Below are positions 23,903 through 35,273 of a stretch of DNA of 64,000 nucleotides, piece by piece; within the stretch, counting starts at the first letter, position 1, and each line of letters begins with the position of its first letter. The notes under the pieces were generated by a model that searched no databases, was not told the DNA's origin, and was given only the letters and a program-made list of their open reading frames with translations. A program made the translations under genes and the position numbers. The stretch comes from Usnea hakonensis (Eukaryota > Ascomycota > Lecanoromycetes > Lecanorales > Parmeliaceae), in the NCBI GenBank assembly GCA_013423325.1, contig BLJB01000031.1:124001-188000 (forward strand), in the 5' to 3' direction.

Positions 23903-24832
23903 ATGCAACTCTTCAATACCCTCTTCTTTAGCGCGACATTGATCACTGCCACTGTCGCGCAAACTCCTACCACTACCAGCCTTCACTTCACATCCATCCC
24001 AACTGCTTTGGTCGCCGGTGTCACGCAAACAATTGGATGGGCAGGCGGCAATGGCAATGTAAGGTCCCTCCTCCACTTTGACTCCACCGGCCTGCTGACT
24101 CTACCTCAGGGTGTGAACATCATTCTCCAACAAGGCCCGGCCGACAACCTCCAGGATGTGCCTATTGCCCCGATTGCCTCTGGGAAAGAAGGAAATTCTA
24201 CCACTTGGGTTCCACCCAAGTCGCTTCCTGATGCCGGCAACTACGCACTGAGGATCGAGCAGGGCGAGGACAGTGTCAACTATTCTGGCATGCTCCAACT
24301 CTTTCAAGGATGTTCAACCTGCCCCACCGACGCTGCCGCTGCTCTCGCCTCGGCCTCGACCACGAAAATCTCAACTGGCTCTGCCACTGTTTCCTCACCT
24401 TCTTCAACTGCCTCTTCTGCCTCAAAGAGCAGCGTGGATACTCCTATTGTCGCTCCTGGACCCAAGTCGAGCAGCAATTCTACGGGTGCCCTTGGCTCGT
24501 CGGGCAACTCGACTACCACAGGTTCAAGCACCAACTCGACAATGGGCGGCAGCATGGCGAACATGACCATGTCTGGTACGAATTCGACCACAAACTCGAC
24601 CACGAACTCGACCGCGAGCAGCGCCAAATTGCATGCTACATCATCGAAGTCATCCTCGTCATCTTCCACCTCGTCGTCTTCCTCATCTTCGTCATCAAGC
24701 CAGAGCACTTCAAGTAGCACTGGTAGCAGCAGCAGCCCGACTCCTACCAAAAAGAGCAACGGTGTCACTGTGGCAGCGAGCAATTTCGCGTTGGTGTTTT
24801 GCGCCATTGTCGGTATCATCTACCTAGGATGA
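23903..24832 (+). CDS. Kre9/Knh1-like Ser/Thr-rich GPI-anchored protein (second copy)
   Basis: Same family as the gene at 11351. Signal peptide MQLFNTLFFSATLITATVAQ, so ATG 23903 is chosen over an in-frame upstream ATG-less extension. Exons 23903-24058 and 24110-24832, 292 aa; the 51-nt intron (GTAAGG, CTGACT branch, CTCAG) is a multiple of three and free of stops, so retention would add 17 residues. The N-terminal domain holds ALVAGVTQTIGWAGGN and LQQGPADNLQDV, the latter aligned with LRDGPSDNL of the first copy. It is followed by a long Ser/Thr stalk with repeated NST sequons and a 30-odd-residue near-pure Ser run, then a hydrophobic GPI-type end (NFALVFCAIVGIIYLG). Probable wall/plasma membrane protein. 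Confidence 0.88.
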   Translation: MQLFNTLFFSATLITATVAQTPTTTSLHFTSIPTALVAGVTQTIGWAGGNGNVRSLLHFDSTGLLTLPQGVNIILQQGPADNLQDVPIAPIASGKEGNSTTWVPPKSLPDAGNYALRIEQGEDSVNYSGMLQLFQGCSTCPTDAAAALASASTTKISTGSATVSSPSSTASSASKSSVDTPIVAPGPKSSSNSTGALGSSGNSTTTGSSTNSTMGGSMANMTMSGTNSTTNSTTNSTASSAKLHATSSKSSSSSSTSSSSSSSSSSQSTSSSTGSSSSPTPTKKSNGVTVAASNFALVFCAIVGIIYLG

Positions 24833-25682
24833 CACCATTGCGGTTTGTCTTCATGTATCCAATTATATTTCGGCGATTGGCGCGACACTATTTCAACCAC
24901 GAGATGAAAGCATTTTTGTCAGGATAAGGTCACATGCGGGCGCGGTGATTTCAGTCGCTGTTTGTCTGATACAAACCTCGAAATTAGGACGATTTAATTA
25001 TTTTTTCGGATGAGCAAAAAGAAGCAGGTGGGGGAAAAAGTCCAACTGTATGCATAGCAAAGAAGCCACATGTAGCAAGAGAAAACAAGAAAAGCTTCTA
25101 TATATCGTCCATTTTCTTGCGAGCTGTTGTCGCATGGAGGCGCACAATAGTGCTCTAGAACCAAAGCTAGCTAATTCCAACGTGCCCTCGTGATCCATCT
25201 GCTATTCGCTGAGACGCCGGATCTCAATAAAGAGTTTGAAACGAAGATAGAGAAAGCAGGACTCCGTACACATGCTGCTTGTGCGGAGCAGAGGTAAAAG
25301 GCGTGTTTCTGGACGATCCTGGTCAGAGACCGGTAGAAAAGCCTTTCTGACGTAGATCAACACCCTGCCTGCGTTATATTGTGATGGGTAACATCTTTGA
25401 CCTTTGCTGTCATTGCTGTGGAGAGTTAGTGACCAGTAAGGAAGTGCTTATTAAGTGCACACCCTACGCCTGTGAGGAGTATATCATGAGACCAATGATT
25501 AGAGTAGTCACGCGCGTAGCTGTCTTGCAGAGACTGGGGCGCCTTCAAATCAATCAATGTCCTAGTCAACAAGGTCGTCGTGGAATTTATGTAATTTCCA
25601 TTGCATCGATATAAGCTACAGGGACAGTGCATCTCCTTCTCCAGGATACCACATATTCATCTTCCACGCCCCTTTCTTCCGT
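24833..25682. other. Intergenic, convergent 3' flanks
   Basis: Between the stops of the GPI protein gene and RPS15. Short frames only; nothing recognised. Confidence 0.5.
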
Positions 25683-26389
25683 CTACTTCAATGGAATGAA
25701 TCGAGAAGAGTGTGTAGCGCCGATACCTGGTCGACCGTGTTTGACTGGTTTGCTATTCAAGAAAAATTAGCCCTTCCGTCCGCGCAAACCATGGGATACT
25801 GCTGGTTCCGCATACTATGAGATACTGAACTCCCCCAAATAAAACCCCACCATTTCCGGTTTGATCTCTACCTGGTTGAATTCCTTGCCGCTGTATATGC
25901 CGATGACGGAGCCAATCATCTCGGGTACCACAATCATGTTTCGTAAATGCGTCTTGACGAGATCGGGCTTCTCGTTGGGCTTCGCCTCTTGCTTTGCCTT
26001 GCGGAGTTTCTTGATCAGGCCCATCGGCTTACGCTTGAGTCCACGGTTGAATCGACGGCGGGCGCGGGCGTGGACAACATCGCGGAGTTGTTCTGAGGAA
26101 AGGTCGAGGAGCCTAGACGGACGCAGGTGTCATTAGTAGGAGAGATGCTTAGAAGACAACTAGCGTGGCGTACTGATCAAGGTCGATGCCACGGTAGGAG
26201 AATTTGCGGAAGGTTCTCTTCTTCTTGAGCTCTACATCGCAAACGGTCAGCAGTAAGTCTCGCCATGTAGTCGTCCCACTTAAGCACAAGTAGTAAATTG
26301 TATATGCAGGGTCGTCAAGGCATCAGAATGGAGAGATCGAGCTCACACGTACCGGCAGCTTCCTCGGCATTATAGTCTGCATCGGCCAT
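25683..26389 (-). CDS. RPS15: 40S ribosomal protein uS19 (S15)
   Basis: Small-subunit head protein near the decoding region. Four exons: 26389-26353, 26231-26174, 26112-25816, 25752-25683; introns 121, 61 and 63 nt; 153 aa. Motifs are unmistakable: KKKRTFRKFSYRGIDLDQLL, KTHLRNMIVVPEMIGSVIG, FNQVEIKPEMVGFYLGEFS. The last splice (TA|C) rebuilds SISY|KPVKHGRPGIG and the exon ends in THSSRFIPLK. Reading through instead gives a TAG right after SIS, so a naive model would lose the 24-residue C-terminal tail that contacts the A/P-site region. Start MADADYNAEEAAELKKKRTF fits fungal orthologues. Confidence 0.97.
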
Positions 26390-27605
26390 GATTGCGAATC
26401 CCAAGACTTGTATTGTTGTCGTGGTTCAAAATACGGTTGATGGAGACTGTCGCTTCACGAGTTGAGGTTGAGGATTTGCGTGTTCCATTCGCTTAAGTCG
26501 AGTTGGTACTAACTATTTTTGAACTAGCGCTAAACCTACAGGAAATCACCAGGGCCCGAGGGCCGTTGACCTTCCACCGTACGAAGCGAGAGGATGTGCC
26601 TACCATAAGGACTACCTCACTTAGATATGGCTGTGCCGATGATCTCTTCGCCAGGAAACTGGGCAGCTCCGTCTAAAAATGTACTCTTTAGACCCTTTTT
26701 CGGTCATTTCGTTCGCACCGTTACTCTACGGAGGCTCTGGGCTTTTGGATCGCTTTTTCCAATAAATTATGAGATACATAGGTAGTGTTGAAAAAGACAA
26801 CGGTAGGCATAGCGTCATGATCCTCTTCTCTCCCGCTAGCTGGAGATGAAATCCTACCGTTCGTCCTCTACTTTATGGACAGAATCGGCATCAGCTTTTT
26901 GCGGTCTTCCTGCTTCAGGGCACTCGAATCGGCTAATTGAGAAAGATGTTGTTGACAGAATGCTGCAGGTCACAGTAAATGATTTCTTCAGCTCTGTCGG
27001 GACTTGCTCTGCACGCGCCCATCTGATCTGAAATATCTCAGGCTAAAGTACTTGATTGAGGATTCGATGAGAATACGTAGTCGCACTTTTGCAACCTTCG
27101 CTACGGGCCTCTGCCGTCTTGAGGCTTGGTATGGGCTGCAAAATGCACGCTCTGATGAATTAGCCGCTTAACGCCATCATCTAAGCAATCTTTGAACCGC
27201 ACTCTGTAACTGGGAGTCAATTGCATCGGTCTTATCCAATGTAATGACCTTGGGGTGGATGGTGTGGAACTGGGGACAGTATGTGAGCTGAGCACTGTGT
27301 GCCAATGACATAGAGAGCATGGACCAAAGTCGACTATCGTAGCCAGCTTTTTGATCTGAGCATCTGCTTCGTAAATCAAGAATAATTCCATGCTCTGGAA
27401 ATGGTACTACAGAGTGATCACTCCGATATGGGCTGTCCTAGCTATCAGTGTCAGATAGATACAAGCTGAAGTACATGATTCATTGGAGCAAATGTTGGAT
27501 CATCGTCCGAGTCCTTGGCGTTAGAATTTGGGTGACAACAGCACAGCTTTGCGTGTCCATCTTTCGTGAGCTGTCATCCACCCAATCGCAGAATCTTTGC
27601 TGAGC
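26390..27605. other. Intergenic, nothing recognised
   Basis: RPS15 promoter on the left, 3' flank of the P2 gene on the right; about 1.2 kb with only short frames. Confidence 0.5.
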
Positions 27606-28004
27606 CTAGTCAAAGAGACCGAAGCCCATATCCTCGTCCGACTCCTCCTTCTCCTCCTCTTTCTCTTCTTTCTTCTCCTCAGCGGCTTCAGGTGCAGCGC
27701 CTCCTGCAGCGGGCCCAGCAGCGGCTGCTCCTCCGCCCCCCCCACCTGATGGAACGGAAGCAAGCTTGGTAGCACCTTCTGCAATTAACTATAGGGTAGA
27801 GTTAGATATGTGCCATCTCCATCGCAGCAGTGTCACGTTGTATACCTCTTGTAGGTCCTTGCCCTTCAGCTCAGCGATCAGCTTGTCCAAGCGCTCCTCA
27901 TCCGCATCAATGCCAACGGACTCAAGAACACCCTTGACGTCATCTGCGGATGGGGAAGTGTTTCCACCAAGGCCGAGAAGGAGGTATGCCGCGAGATGCT
28001 TCAT
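27606..28004 (-). CDS. RPP2: 60S acidic ribosomal protein P2
   Basis: Stalk protein of the large subunit that recruits translational GTPases. Exons 28004-27846 and 27788-27606 with a 57-nt intron; 113 aa. N-terminal dimerisation domain MKHLAAYLLLGLGGN and DVKGVLESVGIDADEERLDK is P2 type. The hinge is Ala/Gly-rich, and the tail ends in the universal SDEDMGFGLFD. A run of eight G in the hinge (coding strand) is a likely site of sequencing or replication slippage, but the frame is intact here. Divergent from SPT2, 498 bp between starts. Confidence 0.97.
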
Positions 28005-28501
28005 GATGAATTTTCTGCAGTCGGATTTAGTCTCGGCTAGACCGAGGACGCGGAAGGAGAAACGAGTTTCTGTCTTACGATTTTGATATGTGTGATATTT
28101 TCGAACAAGAGAATCAATCGATTTAACCGCGGGATGAGCGGAGACTGATACGTCGAGTTCTTGAGTAGTGATGTTGTGAGTCAGTTGGAGATGGATATTT
28201 ACCTGAGGAAGAAGTTTGTGGGAAGCGCTAAAAGCCTTGGCTCGTCTTCCGATAGGGCTGCATTGAGCGTCTCTGGAATTCACTTTGTTTCAACATCGTC
28301 GCTTTTACAAAAACAACCACACACATTTCAGATATTACGTATACACCGATTCTGAAAAAACATTAACATTCAACCTTTCGATAATTTCACTTTTCTCGAG
28401 GAAGGCTTCAGCCAGCCTAAAGCAATAGTATGACTCCTCCACAACTTCCCACAAATCATCGGCGGTAGTACTGATCCCAGAGACATGAGAATACTCCCAT
28501 C
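28005..28501. promoter_or_regulatory. Bidirectional promoter region P2/SPT2
   Basis: 497 bp between divergent starts. A non-coding leader intron for the P2 gene is possible but was not resolved. Confidence 0.45.
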
Positions 28502-29608
28502 ATGAACGTGAGTCACCAGCCTTCGATCCTGATCTTTGCATCTCCTCTAGTACCACACACTGACCTGGTTTCTCAGTCCTTTCTCTCAGTACTCAGCTCT
28601 ATCGGCAACGATGGCCCACAACCTCCCATCCCACTACCGCGCCCTCAGGTCGAGAAACCACCCGATTCAATTTCAGATCAAGTTCGTCCGCAGGCACGAG
28701 ATACAAAGTCGTCAGCCAACCATGATCCGGTACAAAGTAATAAGCGCAGGGCAGAAGATGTATTAGCGGGTCGAGACTGCAAGGTCATGAGGAACGGCGT
28801 GGCAAGTGAGCAGACTCCTCATGCGCAACCATCGACAAGTGCGCAAGCAAAGCCTTCGAAGCCTCCAATTCCTGTCCCGCCTTCTAGCGCTACCATGCCT
28901 TATCGCGGTACTAGCAGACCCGCACCAGTCTCAGCTGCTGCTACAACACCGACGGGGGACGCGCTCAAGGCACCCAAGAAAGGTTCATATGCAGAGATCA
29001 TGGCTCGAGCCAAAGCAAATAAATCCAAGCCCGCAGTAGGCACCATCAGCCATAAACCCAAAGAGCAGATTGCGTTGAGCTACAAGAAGGAGCTCAAGTT
29101 GAAAAGGAAAGCAATAAAGGATAAGAAGCTTGGCATCAAGGACAACAACCGCCCCGGATCCTCTGGGAGCCTGAGTAGCAGTCCGGCTGCAGGATCTGTC
29201 GCGAATAAGAAGGTTGCAGCTCCTGCCTATAAGGGCACTGCAAAACCAAAGCCTCAAGTACCCCAGCCAACTTACAAAGGAACCATGAAGACAGCGTCCT
29301 CGACTGCCAAAGTACCAACTGCGAGAGACCGAGATGCTCCTCCTCGCAAATCGCGATACGACGAATACGCAGCTACCGACGAGGATGACCTAGACGACGT
29401 CGAGGAGGATGAATATGGTTCTGATGGATCCGATGACATGGAGGCTGGCTTTACGGATGTGGAGCAGGAAGAGACGGTGGCAGAGAAGGCTGCAAGGAAG
29501 GAAGACGAAGAGCAGGCAAAATTAGAAGCGAAGCACAAAACGGAAAAGGAGGAGAGAAGGAAGAGATTGGAGCAATTGTCCAAGAAGGCGAAGCCGCAGA
29601 GGTATTGA
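28502..29608 (+). CDS. SPT2: SPT2 chromatin protein
   Basis: Histone H3-H4-binding factor that preserves nucleosomes during transcription. Exon 1 is proposed as only 6 nt (28502-28507, Met-Asn), then a 69-nt intron (GTGAGT ... CTGACC ... CTCAG), then 28577-29608; 345 aa. This yields MNSFLSVLSSIGNDG, matching the conserved MSFL-x-VLSSI start of fungal Spt2. The intron is in frame without stops, so an unspliced call would add 23 residues before that start. Middle: SYAEIMARAKANKSKP and YKGT repeats. C-terminus: acidic stretch (DEDDLDDVEEDEYGSD) then the charged helix KEERRKRLEQLSKKAKPQRY, the Spt2 domain. Confidence 0.88.
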   Translation: MNVSHQPSILIFASPLVPHTDLVSQSFLSVLSSIGNDGPQPPIPLPRPQVEKPPDSISDQVRPQARDTKSSANHDPVQSNKRRAEDVLAGRDCKVMRNGVASEQTPHAQPSTSAQAKPSKPPIPVPPSSATMPYRGTSRPAPVSAAATTPTGDALKAPKKGSYAEIMARAKANKSKPAVGTISHKPKEQIALSYKKELKLKRKAIKDKKLGIKDNNRPGSSGSLSSSPAAGSVANKKVAAPAYKGTAKPKPQVPQPTYKGTMKTASSTAKVPTARDRDAPPRKSRYDEYAATDEDDLDDVEEDEYGSDGSDDMEAGFTDVEQEETVAEKAARKEDEEQAKLEAKHKTEKEERRKRLEQLSKKAKPQRY

Positions 29609-30111
29609 GGCACGTCTTCGAACCTTTCTCATGAATTCGAGTTCTTATGGTACGTATCATACTCAGTCATGCACCTCTCAGTGCAGCCTACGAGGTTTGA
29701 ATGTTAGCGAATTCACTTACGGCGCCCTAAGCGGCTGCCTTATGGCGTTGTAATATACATCATCCACGGCCTATTTACATCTATCAACCGGAAAATAGTT
29801 CAGCCTGGTCCTTCGTCCTCGTTTCCCGTTGGTCGTGGTTATCGACGATGCCCGTTTGAGTTCCCGGTGCCAAAAGTATCAGGAACACATTCGAGTGATT
29901 AGGTTCTGGACTTACTACCATTTGCCAAAGTAGATCCCCCCGGATCAACGCACGCTGTGTCTATGTCAAGGTCACACTTGATGAACCCGGAGTCAGCATA
30001 TCTCCTTGAAGGTAAATTTCGAGTTGCATAACCATTTCTAGGAATGGCTTGTCGGCACAACATGTCTCGCGACCCAAAAAAGCAACGTCAATTGGGCAAA
30101 GCAATTCCGGA
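29609..30111. other. Intergenic, convergent 3' flanks
   Basis: Between SPT2 and NADHX dehydratase stops. Nothing recognised. Confidence 0.5.
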
Positions 30112-31341
30112 TCATAACTTACAGCCGCTCTCCTTTTTCTCCCCAATCAACGTATCAAAGGCAACTGGCACTTCTTCCGTCAGATCGCTTGCCTGCAGAC
30201 TCCTTCCGTGCTTTTTAAATGCCAGCCTCGAGCATTCCCTTGTGATCGTGCTACCTCCCCAAGCAGCCAGCATCAATGTTTCGGATCTATCGAGGTCCCC
30301 TTCGGTATCCCACAGCTTCTGGTGATAAGCATCCCTGTACGCCAATAGCGTGCCGATACTTCCCGTCAATGTATCCCCCTGCCCACCGCTCCTCTTCCTC
30401 CCACCTTCCCCGTCACCTACAATCGCCTTCTCGCCATCACTGATCCAGTCCACGCCACCTTTCCTCACTACAACTACGCCTCCTAAAGCCTTTGCAAGTT
30501 TCTTACAGCCTGCTTCCCCAGTATCTGGCAGGTCATCATCTCCCAAACCCACCGACTTGGCTAACCTTCCAAATTCAACCACATTAGGAGTGAGCACACA
30601 TTCCTTATACCCGTGCACCAAGTCAGGCTGGCTTTGAATCAACCACAGCGCATCCGCATCTAATACTAATGGCACATTCTTCTCCCTCGCCGCCTTTATG
30701 ACCGTAGCAACAGTCGCTTGCATAAGCTTGTCTCGGCCAAGACCCGGACCTATGACGACGGCATGCAGGTTCCCGAGCATGCTGATGATGGGGGAGGCGA
30801 GTTCCGAGGCAGGTTCGTGAGAAGCGGGCACTTCGTTAATTTCCCGCATTATTGGGTGGACCATGAGATTGGGAGAGTAGGTTTTGATCACATTAGCGGC
30901 GGGAGGGGTACAGATGACGTGGGACTGATTGATTCAGCGTGGGTGAGGGGATGGGTTGGGAGGAGATAGGTACGAGATCAGCGCCTTAGAAGTCAATGAA
31001 CCACACGTGAAAGATTCGGATGTCTGGCTATGTGTATATACCTAAGCGTGCGGATGCCATGGCTGAGAAGTAGGGCGCGCCAGTGTAGCTGCTCAGAGTC
31101 AATTGATTGGAGCACTTCGATCTGAAGAAGAGCAAGTGAATTGATCGTACTTTTCGCTGCCTCCGATGACTGCTACTCTACCTAATTGACCTGGTGTTTG
31201 GGCGTCAGGAGCAATCCAAATGTGATCTCAAAAGACGCGAAAGGTACCTTTGTGGAACTTCTCCAGCATTGGTGGCACAATCATGCGCACCTTCTTAAGG
31301 AGTTCTTTGGTCGTCGCTGACATTGTGGAAGAATCTGGCAT
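30112..31341 (-). CDS. NNR2: ATP-dependent (S)-NAD(P)H-hydrate dehydratase
   Basis: Repairs hydrated NADH/NADPH (NADHX) with ATP; ribokinase-like fold (YjeF C-terminal/CARKD family). Five exons: 31341-31248, 31190-31151, 31088-31042, 30984-30974 (11 nt), 30924-30112; introns 57, 62, 57 and 49 nt; 334 aa. Splices rebuild GQLGRVAVIGGSE|NYTGAPYFSAMASARLG|ADL|SHVICTPPAA, the conserved N-terminal region of the domain. Downstream lie VVIGPGLGRD, VLDADALWL, LTPNVVEFGRL, VVVRKGGVDW and the GGQGDTLTG anion-hole/catalytic loop. Two starts are possible: 31341 (MPDSSTMS) or 31323. The epimerase domain is not fused. Cytosolic or mitochondrial. Confidence 0.94.
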
Positions 31342-31774
31342 ATCTAACTTTGTTATGGTGCAGTGGATCAGAAGAAGAGATTATGGTACGTAAAGTGTAT
31401 AGGTGATTTTGGAAAGTAGACTACGAGTAACTGACGTATTCAGAATTACTTTGACGTCATGTTCCATGCCGGTTTTAGGGTACTTTACTTTTCAGGTTCA
31501 ATATTTACCCGAGGGACCCCTATAAAGTAAATAAAGCTTGCGAAAGATTCGGCTGGTCTAAGATTTCGGATGCGCGAGGGGCGTATCATCGAATTTGGGA
31601 TGCGAGTTATCAACAGTCAACATATGTTTTGAGCTGTTTGCGATTCTAAATCCGCTCTCCAGAAAACGTATTACCAAGACTACCTAAGTTGAAGGGAAAG
31701 AACACATGAAATCTCCCTCATTTTCATTAGTATGCCCTACTCCGAACAAATGCATTCCGGCTACCTGAGCCTAT
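31342..31774. other. Intergenic
   Basis: NNR2 promoter and 3' flank of the peptidase gene; nothing recognised. Confidence 0.5.
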
Positions 31775-34619
31775 TCAGCGTCTTCGAGCAGTAGCTCCAA
31801 TTCTTTCCATGGGCATCGCATCCTCTGTTCGTAACCACTCGCCATTGAAGGCATTAACAAGCCAATTGTTAAGCCCTTGTGCAGTGTCAGCATTCTCCTC
31901 GGCACAGAGTGAGATGGACATTTGACGTACGATCATAAACCATCTTATTCGCATTATGGAAGTAAATGCTGTGATCAGAATCGGGAAAAATATGGACGTC
32001 GTAGTTTTCCACGCCCGCAAGATCGAGTTTATCCAGGAGAGTGAGAGAGTTCTGCATATGGACATTGTCGTCCGCCACACCATGCATCATCAGAAAACGG
32101 ACATTGCCTTGAAGGGCTGTCATGTTGCTGATCGTTGTATTTTCGTAGCCATCAGGATTATTCTGAGGCGTCTGCATATATCGCTCTGTGTAGATGGAGT
32201 CTGGCAGCCAAGTCAGTCAGCCTCCAACGTGACAGCGAATACGCAAGGGCTTACCGTAAAACCTCCAGTCCGTCACCGGTGCAACAGCCATGCCGTACTT
32301 GAACGTCTCACCTCCATCTAGCTCCAAAGTTTTCAACGCCATGAAACCTCCGTAGCTCCAGCCCCAGATCGCCATTCGTTCCGCATCAACGTACGGTTTC
32401 TTCGCCCACATCTTCGCAGCCGCGATCTGGTCCAAACCTTCATAGTATCCGATGTGGCCACTCACAAGAGTCCTCGCTTCTCTACCGATGAAGCCCGTGC
32501 CTCGCCCATCTAGCGTCACAACGATATAACCAAGATTCGATGCGACATAGGACTGGAAGTCTACCGTGAATCTCTTATCAACCTGTTGCGAGCCAGGACC
32601 TCCATAAAGCTGGAAGAGGACTGGATAGTTTTTTTTTTCATCAAAATGAGGTGGGCGACGCTCGACAAGATTAAGATCAACGCCACTAATATTCACCGTT
32701 TGATAGATCTCAATGGGCAGCTCATGAGCAGCGGCGAGCTTAGCTAAGCCATCGTTCGTCTCAAAACGAAACCTGTAGTAGTGGCCTTTGAAGCTTGGCG
32801 TCGATCGAACTTCTTGCCAGGGAATGTCGGGGCCTTGATAGGAGAGCATGACGAAGCCAACACCTGTGGAGAACGAGACATCGTAATAGCTTTCTTTCCG
32901 ATGATCTGATAAGTGTGCGAGTGATGTGCCATCCAAATTCACGGTATAGACTTGTCTTTGAATCGAAGATTCCTTGGTTGCAACAAAATACACAAGGTTT
33001 GATTTCAAGTCAACTGCAGCCGGCCCATTGACAACTTCCCATTCTCCAGTCGTAATCATGACAGGGTCCGGATTGTCCAGAGGAGTAAAATAGGCGAGGT
33101 GATCATAGCCTTCCTTTATCACAGTATCAATGTATCCAGAATGAGGCCGGCCATTCTTAGGATCACTTGGGATATATCGGGTCTCTTCTGATACTTCAAA
33201 CCATCCCCTGTCCATGGCTTTTACATCTTCTTCTCGAACAACCTTTCCAGTGCGCTTGACGACATCAATCAAGGCAACCTTTAGGACATAACTTTCTCGA
33301 TTCGTGTTCTTGACCAAAACTTTGCCATCTTTTCCGGCCCATACTAGCTCGGTTATCAAGCGATCATCATCCGGGAAGTCATTGTTGGTGGTGACTGAGA
33401 ACACTTCGTTCTTGCCAACGTCGTAGAATTGTAAGTCTACCACTGGATTTGGAGCGCCCGCTTTCGGGTATTTGAGTTGTCGTACTTCTGGGTAACTCTC
33501 TTCGCCGGGCATTGGGTCCTTACCGCTCGGTCTGGAAACGAAGTATTGAATAGGGTATTCCGGCACAGCAGTCTCGTTCGTCCGTAGAAAGGCTACAAAT
33601 TTCCCGTCTTCAGACCACCAAGTCGCACTGTTGCCGCTGAAGACTTCCTCCTCGTATACCCAGTCTGGTACTCCGTAAAAGAGCTCGCTTCCTCCATCCT
33701 TTGTGATCTGTTCCACACTATCGGAAGAAAGCTTGCGTAGAAACATGTTATTCTTTCTAGTGAAGACAATGGCGTCGCTCTGGGGTGACCACGACGCCAG
33801 CTGAATTCGTTCACGTGGTTTCGCTGGGTCCAGAGGTTCGGCTTTTTGACTCGCAACGTCAAATATCCAATAAATACCCGTAAAAGAATGCCGCCAATTC
33901 TTCTGCTCATTGGACATGATTAGAACCTTCTTGAGATCATTACTCGGCCACACTCTATTCGGCTGCACGTCGAGATCGTCGGCTTTGAAGCGCCCTTCCT
34001 TCATCAAAGTTTGGCTGTCCTGTGCCTCAGCATTACCCCCACGACTTCGCACATCTTCGACTACCAAGTAGTCCTTGCCTGGACCACCATCTTGTTCGAG
34101 AAGCAGGCCGTCTTCACCGTTTGCGCCAGCGATCCAAGAAATTTGCTGATGTCTTGGTCGCCATGCTCCCGTAAGGTATTGATCGAGTGTTATGGCCTTG
34201 CCGGATCCGTGAGACGTCGTGGCAGTTGGGTCAAATGGGATGGAGGATGCGTGTCTGTATGTTTGCCGAGATAGGAAGAGAACCAGAGCAAGTAACCATC
34301 CACCGAGGGACAAGCCGCCCAATGCCCACATTATACGTCTGTTCCTTTTTTCTAGGGGTCGCCGAAGAGGAGGACGGTAGAAGCTGTCTTCCTCATCGTA
34401 GTCTCCGACTTTGTTGCTAGGAATTCCAGTCAATGGTACGCTTTTCGTACGCCCATTGCCAATTGCACTTCCGTCTTCGTTAAGGCGCTCCAAAGCTATC
34501 GATGTGTCGGAAGAGGATGTGATGGAGTCTAGAGACGTTCGAGCTGGGTCCGAAGATGAGAAGTCTTGAGTCAGAGGCTTCCTTTCGTCTTCATCGTCGC
34601 GGTAAGGAGTGGAAGCCAT
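31775..34619 (-). CDS. Vacuolar/Golgi dipeptidyl aminopeptidase (DPP IV family, S9B)
   Basis: Type II membrane serine protease removing Xaa-Pro/Ala dipeptides, like yeast Ste13/Dap2 and Aspergillus DapB. Exons 34619-32255, 32200-31931, 31875-31775; introns 54 and 55 nt; 911 aa. Cytosolic N-tail of about 95 residues, a signal anchor (MWALGGLSLGGWLLALVLFL), an eight-bladed propeller region with the DWVYEEEVF substrate-clamp motif, then an alpha/beta-hydrolase domain. Catalytic Ser about 755 (GWSYGG), Asp about 832 (HGVADDNVH) and His about 865 (DSDHSIYF) are all present; the last two are on exon 2. The junctions restore WRFY|DSIYTERYMQTP and VYD|RLNNWLVNAF. Confidence 0.94.
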
Positions 34620-35273
34620 CTCAAGATTGCCGGAGATGGGATCATGAGACGAGTAAGGGTGACAATTCCATTATTTGAAAAGCTGCTGATGGCTTGCGCA
34701 GCTAATTAATGATGATGAGTGGATGAGAAGAGCAGGCGCATGATCTTTTCGTTGTCATTCAATTCGAGTGAAGTCGTCCATCAGTCACTAGCATAGAATA
34801 CAACGTAACGACAGAACGATAAGCGATCGCGCTTCGGTGCTTTTGTTCTGAACTTCTTTGCTCCTGAGATGCTGGCTAAGCTATGTACAGCAATCTGTTG
34901 TGAGCTCAATCTACAGTACCCGGAACTAGATTCAGTGGATTGACATTTATTTCTCTTCTAAATACTATATTGAATTGTCACATAGTATTACAGCTACGGA
35001 AGAGTCAAACTTGGTATGATATTTCGTCCCGATGACTTGAAAAATGCCTTAGAAAGTACATTCTACTTGGTGATACAATCATGAATCGTGTTGGTTTTCC
35101 AAATTCAAGCTTAGCCAACCTTCCATAAGCGCTAATGGTCTTCTTTTGGTACGATCCCCACGGCTCGGACGAGTATCTATGGTAGTCATCCTCGTCTTGC
35201 ACCTTTGAAGTGCCTCTAGGATAGTGCTTCCGCTACGTGAGCGTTGCGGCCTTGACAAGCTGGACACAAGTGC
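34620..35273. other. Intergenic
   Basis: Peptidase promoter and 3' flank of RPB7, about 650 bp; only short frames. Confidence 0.5.

Noticed and set aside
24304..24819. 171-codon minus-strand acidic frame opposite the Ser/Thr stalk
   Set aside because: Complement of TCN/ACN Ser/Thr codons reads as Glu/Asp/Val; no independent start context or domain.
25681..25760. Apparent one-base frameshift in the RPS15 last exon
   Set aside because: On recount the line boundary gives GTCAAACAC, which keeps the frame; the exon sums correctly to 462 nt.
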